Assembly (NCBI GenBank): GCA_036846005.1
Contig: DAIUCV010000003.1
Coordinates: 1-46,224, forward strand
Length of the DNA stretch: 46,224 nucleotides
DNA from: DATEXQ01 sp036846005
Lineage (GTDB): Bacteria > Patescibacteriota > Microgenomatia > UBA8517
Direction: 5' to 3'
This document shows, piece by piece, positions 45,575-46,224 of the stretch (position 1 is its first letter; each line of letters starts with the position of its first letter). The notes below the pieces were generated by a model. That model saw only the letters and a program-made list of their open reading frames with translations. It was not told the DNA's origin and did no database searches. The position numbers were made by a program, and so were the translations under genes.

Positions 45575-46162
45575 TTATAAACCTAAACCCGGAATTTTTA
45601 GAATATCAACTCCGATAATTCTTAATATAAATACCGAAAATATTAAAAGTACCACACCCATTATAGCGCTTGTCAAAAGCTCCTGCCCAGCTTTTAATCT
45701 ATCCGGATTACCAGATGAGGTCATGATAATAAATCCGGCGTAAATCATTAAAAGAAACGCAATTCCTCCAGCTATACCTATACCCCAGGTGAGAATAAAA
45801 CCAAAAAATTCATTCTGGCTACCCAAAGGAATACAACCGAATGCCGTATCGATTTTAAAGTCATCCCCTGCACAGAGTGGTTCCGCTTGGTCGGTCGAAG
45901 GTACAGTGGGAATTGGAGTAGCAGTAACAGTGCCGGTGGGAGTTGCTGAAGGTGTTGGTGTTACACAGACACAGCTATTGGAACCGCCATCGCATTGAAA
46001 AGTACAACGGGCATAACTGTCACCTGTGCAGTGATTGTTACCACTATCCACAATACAATCTTCCAAAAAATGTGAACAGGTACAACTTTGAGCAAAACTT
46101 GTTTTGGGGAACATAACAAAAAACAAAAAGATAAGAGAAAAGAACAATAGTATTTTCTTCAT
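45575..46162 (-). CDS. Pilin-like T4SS protein, copy 1, with cysteine-rich head
   Basis: 195 aa, the longest copy. A signal peptide ends SFAQSC; residues 25-68 hold eight cysteines in a compact head; a Thr/Pro/Ala linker (about 69-93) follows, with two more cysteines (about 100-115); the C-terminal 80 residues are the common pilin-like core, with two TM helices around the loop TSSGNPDRLKAGQ and AIMGVVLLIFSVFILRIIG. ATG 46162 is chosen because the in-frame TTG at 46192 adds only a non-signal leader. It is the first gene of the array. Confidence 0.82.
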   Translation of the reverse strand: MKKILLFFSLIFLFFVMFPKTSFAQSCTCSHFLEDCIVDSGNNHCTGDSYARCTFQCDGGSNSCVCVTPTPSATPTGTVTATPIPTVPSTDQAEPLCAGDDFKIDTAFGCIPLGSQNEFFGFILTWGIGIAGGIAFLLMIYAGFIIMTSSGNPDRLKAGQELLTSAIMGVVLLIFSVFILRIIGVDILKIPGLGL

Positions 46163-46207
46163 TAATTTTAGTTTAACATAACAGGAAACCAAGATTAAGA
46201 TTCTAGT

Positions 46208-46216
46208 TGCTATAAT
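46208..46216 (+). promoter_or_regulatory. Possible extended -10 for a rightward gene beyond the window
   Basis: TGCTATAAT on the plus strand, 8 nt from the window edge. In this window such boxes abut start codons, so a plus-strand gene may begin just outside. No -35 was recognised. Confidence 0.35.
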
Positions 46217-46224
46217 AGAACAAC

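Noticed and set aside
28637..46162. Integrative conjugative element
   Set aside because: No integrase, relaxase, coupling protein, direct repeats or tRNA junction could be seen, and the locus abuts dnaN. Elements outside the window could change this.

Overview
The window looks like a chromosomal segment of a Patescibacteria/CPR bacterium, most likely of the Microgenomates type. This is inferred from low G+C, tight gene packing, a short ValRS, DUF4012 and VanW surface proteins, very few Shine-Dalgarno sequences, and a large locus for a conjugation-like membrane machine with many pilin-like proteins. The taxon cannot be fixed without a marker-gene tree. No rRNA, tRNA, CRISPR array, transposase or integrase was seen.

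Layout. 1-1.76 kb: tandem terminators, an M23 peptidase, an AlkA-type glycosylase and a small unknown protein. 1.8-3.8 kb: groES-groEL under a CIRCE-like operator. 3.8-7.5 kb: an ABC importer of the NMT1/THI5-NitT/TauT type with a divergent nucleoside-phosphorylase-family protein, closed by a terminator. 7.5-8.0 kb: a gene-free stretch with inverted repeats and a terminator. 8.0-10.9 kb: a phosphoribosyltransferase, a nucleotidyltransferase and a family-1 solute-binding protein. 10.9-17.0 kb (+): VanW protein, a TsaC-TsaE fusion, TsaD and ValRS, i.e. tRNA t6A synthesis and tRNA charging. 17.0-21.9 kb: surface-type proteins, bL25, and an epimerase-DUF4012 fusion.

22-28.6 kb is the replication-origin neighbourhood: rpmH-rnpA-yidD-yidC-khpB-(O-antigen ligase)-(RNase H) reads left and dnaA-dnaN reads right. 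The dnaA-dnaN gap holds four DnaA boxes followed by a run of CTA triplets matching the DnaA-trio of Bacillus subtilis, then an A+T-rich tract: a convincing oriC.

28.6-46.2 kb is a type IV secretion-like locus read leftward, starting with eight consecutive pilin-like genes, then a lytic-transglycosylase protein, a small anchored protein, a VirB6/TrbL-like channel protein, PrgI, a freestanding VirB4-N-like protein, a VirB4 ATPase, a large multi-TM M23 peptidase and a PEGA/propeller protein. One large unrecognised gene (769 aa) lies inside it on the opposite strand. No relaxase, coupling protein or recombinase is visible, so this looks like a resident envelope machine rather than a mobile element. 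It is the best candidate for an underdescribed system in the window. Other notable points are start codons sitting 5-7 nt after strong -10 boxes (probable leaderless mRNAs), the TsaC-TsaE fusion, and the altered active site of the phosphorylase-like protein.
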